Below, in pieces: positions 62,492 through 64,000 of a DNA stretch of 64,000 bases. The notes below the pieces were generated by a model, which was given only the letters and a program-made list of their open reading frames with translations, did not search any database and was not told the origin of the DNA. The stretch is from Bhargavaea ginsengi (GTDB lineage Bacteria; Bacillota; Bacilli; Bacillales_A; Planococcaceae). Both the position numbers and the translations under genes were made by a program. Position 1 is the first letter of the stretch; the number at the start of each line of letters is the position of its first letter. Location: assembly GCF_900109165.1 (NCBI RefSeq), contig NZ_FNZF01000001.1:51081-115080 (forward strand), written 5' to 3'.

Positions 62492-63524
62492 TTTCATTCC
62501 CCTCCTTTCCGAGCCGCGCCAGGATCAGCCTAAGCTGGAAGTAGCTTAACTCCGGAAATGCCTTTTTCAGAACGCTCAGCTTGCGGGTGGAAAGGCGGTC
62601 CGCTTCCTGTCTGACCGCCTTGACCTCTTCGTCTGCTGCAAAATGATGCAATGGAAAATCAGAATCGTTAATCGCAATTTCGACGAAATGGTCCTCAATC
62701 GTACTCATTCTGAGATTTCTGCGCGTTGCGATTTCAGGCATTGTCATCCCCGCCCGGTACAACTCAGCCGTCTTTTCGGCAGAACCGGTGAGCGGGCTGC
62801 TAGTCCTGACGCCTTTGGCGAGTTCGGACAGCAATGGCGACGGATGGGCGAAGATCGTATCCAGCCATATATGTAGGGATTCCACACACTCGACTTTCAG
62901 GTCCATCTCAGTCATGCCCGTAACTTCGGACAGCTGGCGCCACGTCATGCCCGACATGCCCTTGCCGGTGAGGCGCGCCACCAGCCTGGCAAGCCTGGCC
63001 TCTTCCATTCCGGTGGTCTCCAGCGATGAGCGGATTTCAAAAGCGATGTCTTTAGGCTTGATCCCTTTCAGGACGGATGAAAAGAGTCTTCTGACGTCGC
63101 GCTGGACGGCCGGATCGGCGGACACCGGCATGAACGTCTTATCGCCCGCAGACAGATGTGAAACAGTCTGAACCGTGAGCGCGAGCCTTGCGAAAAATAC
63201 TTTTTCCATCCCTCTGTAGGCCCAGCCGTTCAGCCGGACCGGGGACAGTTCTGAAGCCCGGCCCCTGCCTGATGGGGTCAGGAAAACCGAGCGATCCTCT
63301 TTTTCCTCGATGAATCCCGAGTCGAGAAGACTGCGGTAGGCCCGGTCAAAATCCATTGCATGCAAAGAAGGCAGCATCCCGAAAAACGGATGCAGCCCGT
63401 AATATTCCGTATCCTGCAGCGTCTGGCCGGAACGCTTGCCCTTCATCAGATGGAAGGCGGCATGCTTGTAACGCTCGCCGTCAAGCCGGCTGATGATGTT
63501 CAATAAAATGTCATCAAAGCTCAT
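62433..63524 (-). CDS. ypbB: YpbB, helix-turn-helix protein linked to RecS
   Basis: 363 residues. N-terminal part (residues 1-130) is helical with a winged-helix look (DRAYRSLLDSGFIEEKEDRS). A C-terminal helix-turn-helix at about 265-300 (AELYRAGMTMPEIATRRNLR, then STIEDHFVE) resembles the HTH found at the end of RecQ proteins. Always beside recS in Bacillales, so it may supply the missing accessory domain in trans; this is inference. GGAGGCG precedes the ATG. Confidence 0.87.
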   Translation of the reverse strand: MSFDDILLNIISRLDGERYKHAAFHLMKGKRSGQTLQDTEYYGLHPFFGMLPSLHAMDFDRAYRSLLDSGFIEEKEDRSVFLTPSGRGRASELSPVRLNGWAYRGMEKVFFARLALTVQTVSHLSAGDKTFMPVSADPAVQRDVRRLFSSVLKGIKPKDIAFEIRSSLETTGMEEARLARLVARLTGKGMSGMTWRQLSEVTGMTEMDLKVECVESLHIWLDTIFAHPSPLLSELAKGVRTSSPLTGSAEKTAELYRAGMTMPEIATRRNLRMSTIEDHFVEIAINDSDFPLHHFAADEEVKAVRQEADRLSTRKLSVLKKAFPELSYFQLRLILARLGKEGNESERDDSARPDRPAQTGNRI

Positions 63525-63572
63525 GGCACGCCTCCGCTGGATAAAGTGTTATGATTAGTTTGAAGCAAAACC

Positions 63573-63593
63573 TGTCCCGTGAATCGTGGGACA
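63573..63593 (+). promoter_or_regulatory. Dyad in the ferredoxin leader
   Basis: TGTCCC, 9 bases, GGGACA between an extended -10 (TGTTATGAT, 63547-63555) and the fer ribosome site. It could be an RNA hairpin or an operator. Confidence 0.4.
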
Positions 63594-63610
63594 AAAGATT
63601 CAACTGATAA

Positions 63611-63877
<267 letters not shown>

Positions 63878-63895
63878 CCCGAATATCCCGGCAGA

Positions 63896-63940
63896 CTGCA
63901 GACAAAGTGAGTATCCCGCTCCTTTGTCTGCAGTTTTCAT
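63896..63940 (+). terminator. Intrinsic terminator of fer
   Basis: Stem CTGCAGACAAAG / CTTTGTCTGCAG with a 12-13 base loop, then TTTTCATTT. Confidence 0.88.
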
Positions 63941-63943
63941 TTC

Positions 63944-64000
63944 CGTATGCAAACTGTTTCTTGGTTTCATTTGCAAACATGGAGTGGTCTTCTTTTCATA
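63944..64000. repeat. Start of repeat array 3, diverged (cut by window edge)
   Basis: Half-sites CGTATGCAAAC at 63944 and CATTTGCAAAC at 63968, linker GGAGTGGTCTTCTTTT, then CATA at 63997 where the window ends. Spacing 24 and 29, again 53 bp per unit. Same position as the other arrays, after a terminator. Confidence 0.65.

Overview
This window is a stretch of Bacillales chromosome. By eye its GC is in the mid-50s, and gene content and order follow the Bacillus subtilis segment running from ypsC-rnpB-gpsB through mrfAB, recU-ponA, nth-dnaD-asnS-aspB, panBCD, birA-cca-bshA, qcrABC, the aro supraoperon, hepST-menG, mtrB-folE, hup, spoIVA, gpsA-der, ypfD-cmk, ypeB-sleB, prsW, ypdA and recS-ypbB-fer. 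The high GC, the compact gaps and a plsC gene between ypfD and cmk suggest a Planococcaceae-type Gram-positive, for example a Bhargavaea-like lineage. The genus is inference only. spoIVA, ypeB and sleB, plus a good sigma-E promoter, show that sporulation and germination genes are present.

Layout. 1-2160: accessory end with an ECF sigma factor and its DUF4179 partner, a NERD-domain protein and a repeat array. 2189-9052: RNA methyltransferase, RNase P RNA, GpsB, the MrfAB DNA repair pair, YppE and RecU. 9077-11821: class A PBP with a long low-complexity tail, then a second repeat array. 12138-19606: nth, dnaD, asnS, aspB, ypmB, ypmA, dinG. 19751-22066: panBCD behind a structured leader. 22071-26939: a six-gene run from ypjD to birA (mazG-like, dapB, mgsA, bshA, cca, birA). 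26964-31454: YitT protein, YugP peptidase, YpjA and the menaquinol:cytochrome c reductase operon. 31502-34229: ypiF, ypiB, ypiA. 34317-40598: aroC-aroB-aroH-hisC-tyrA-aroA, lacking the trp genes. 40800-45355: ndk, hepT, menG, hepS, TRAP, folE, HU. 45588-53247: spoIVA, yphF, yphE, gpsA, der, ypfD, plsC, cmk. 53335-56327: ypeB, sleB, prsW. 56402-63877: asparaginase, bacillithiol disulfide reductase, phosphoesterase, CBS-ACT protein, LysM protein, RecS, YpbB, ferredoxin.

Most genes are core housekeeping, tightly packed, often with ATGA start/stop overlaps, and most transcription units end in visible hairpin terminators. The feature these genes do not explain is a family of tandem repeats present three times (1913-2155, 11888-12058, and from 63944 to the window end). 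Each unit of about 52 bp carries two copies of a half-site close to CRTACGCRAAC, alternately about 21 and 31 bp apart, close to two and three helical turns. The arrays sit at gene 3' ends, two of them in convergent gaps and two beyond a terminator, which points to a function at the DNA level. Most long reading frames across the arrays are probably not genes.
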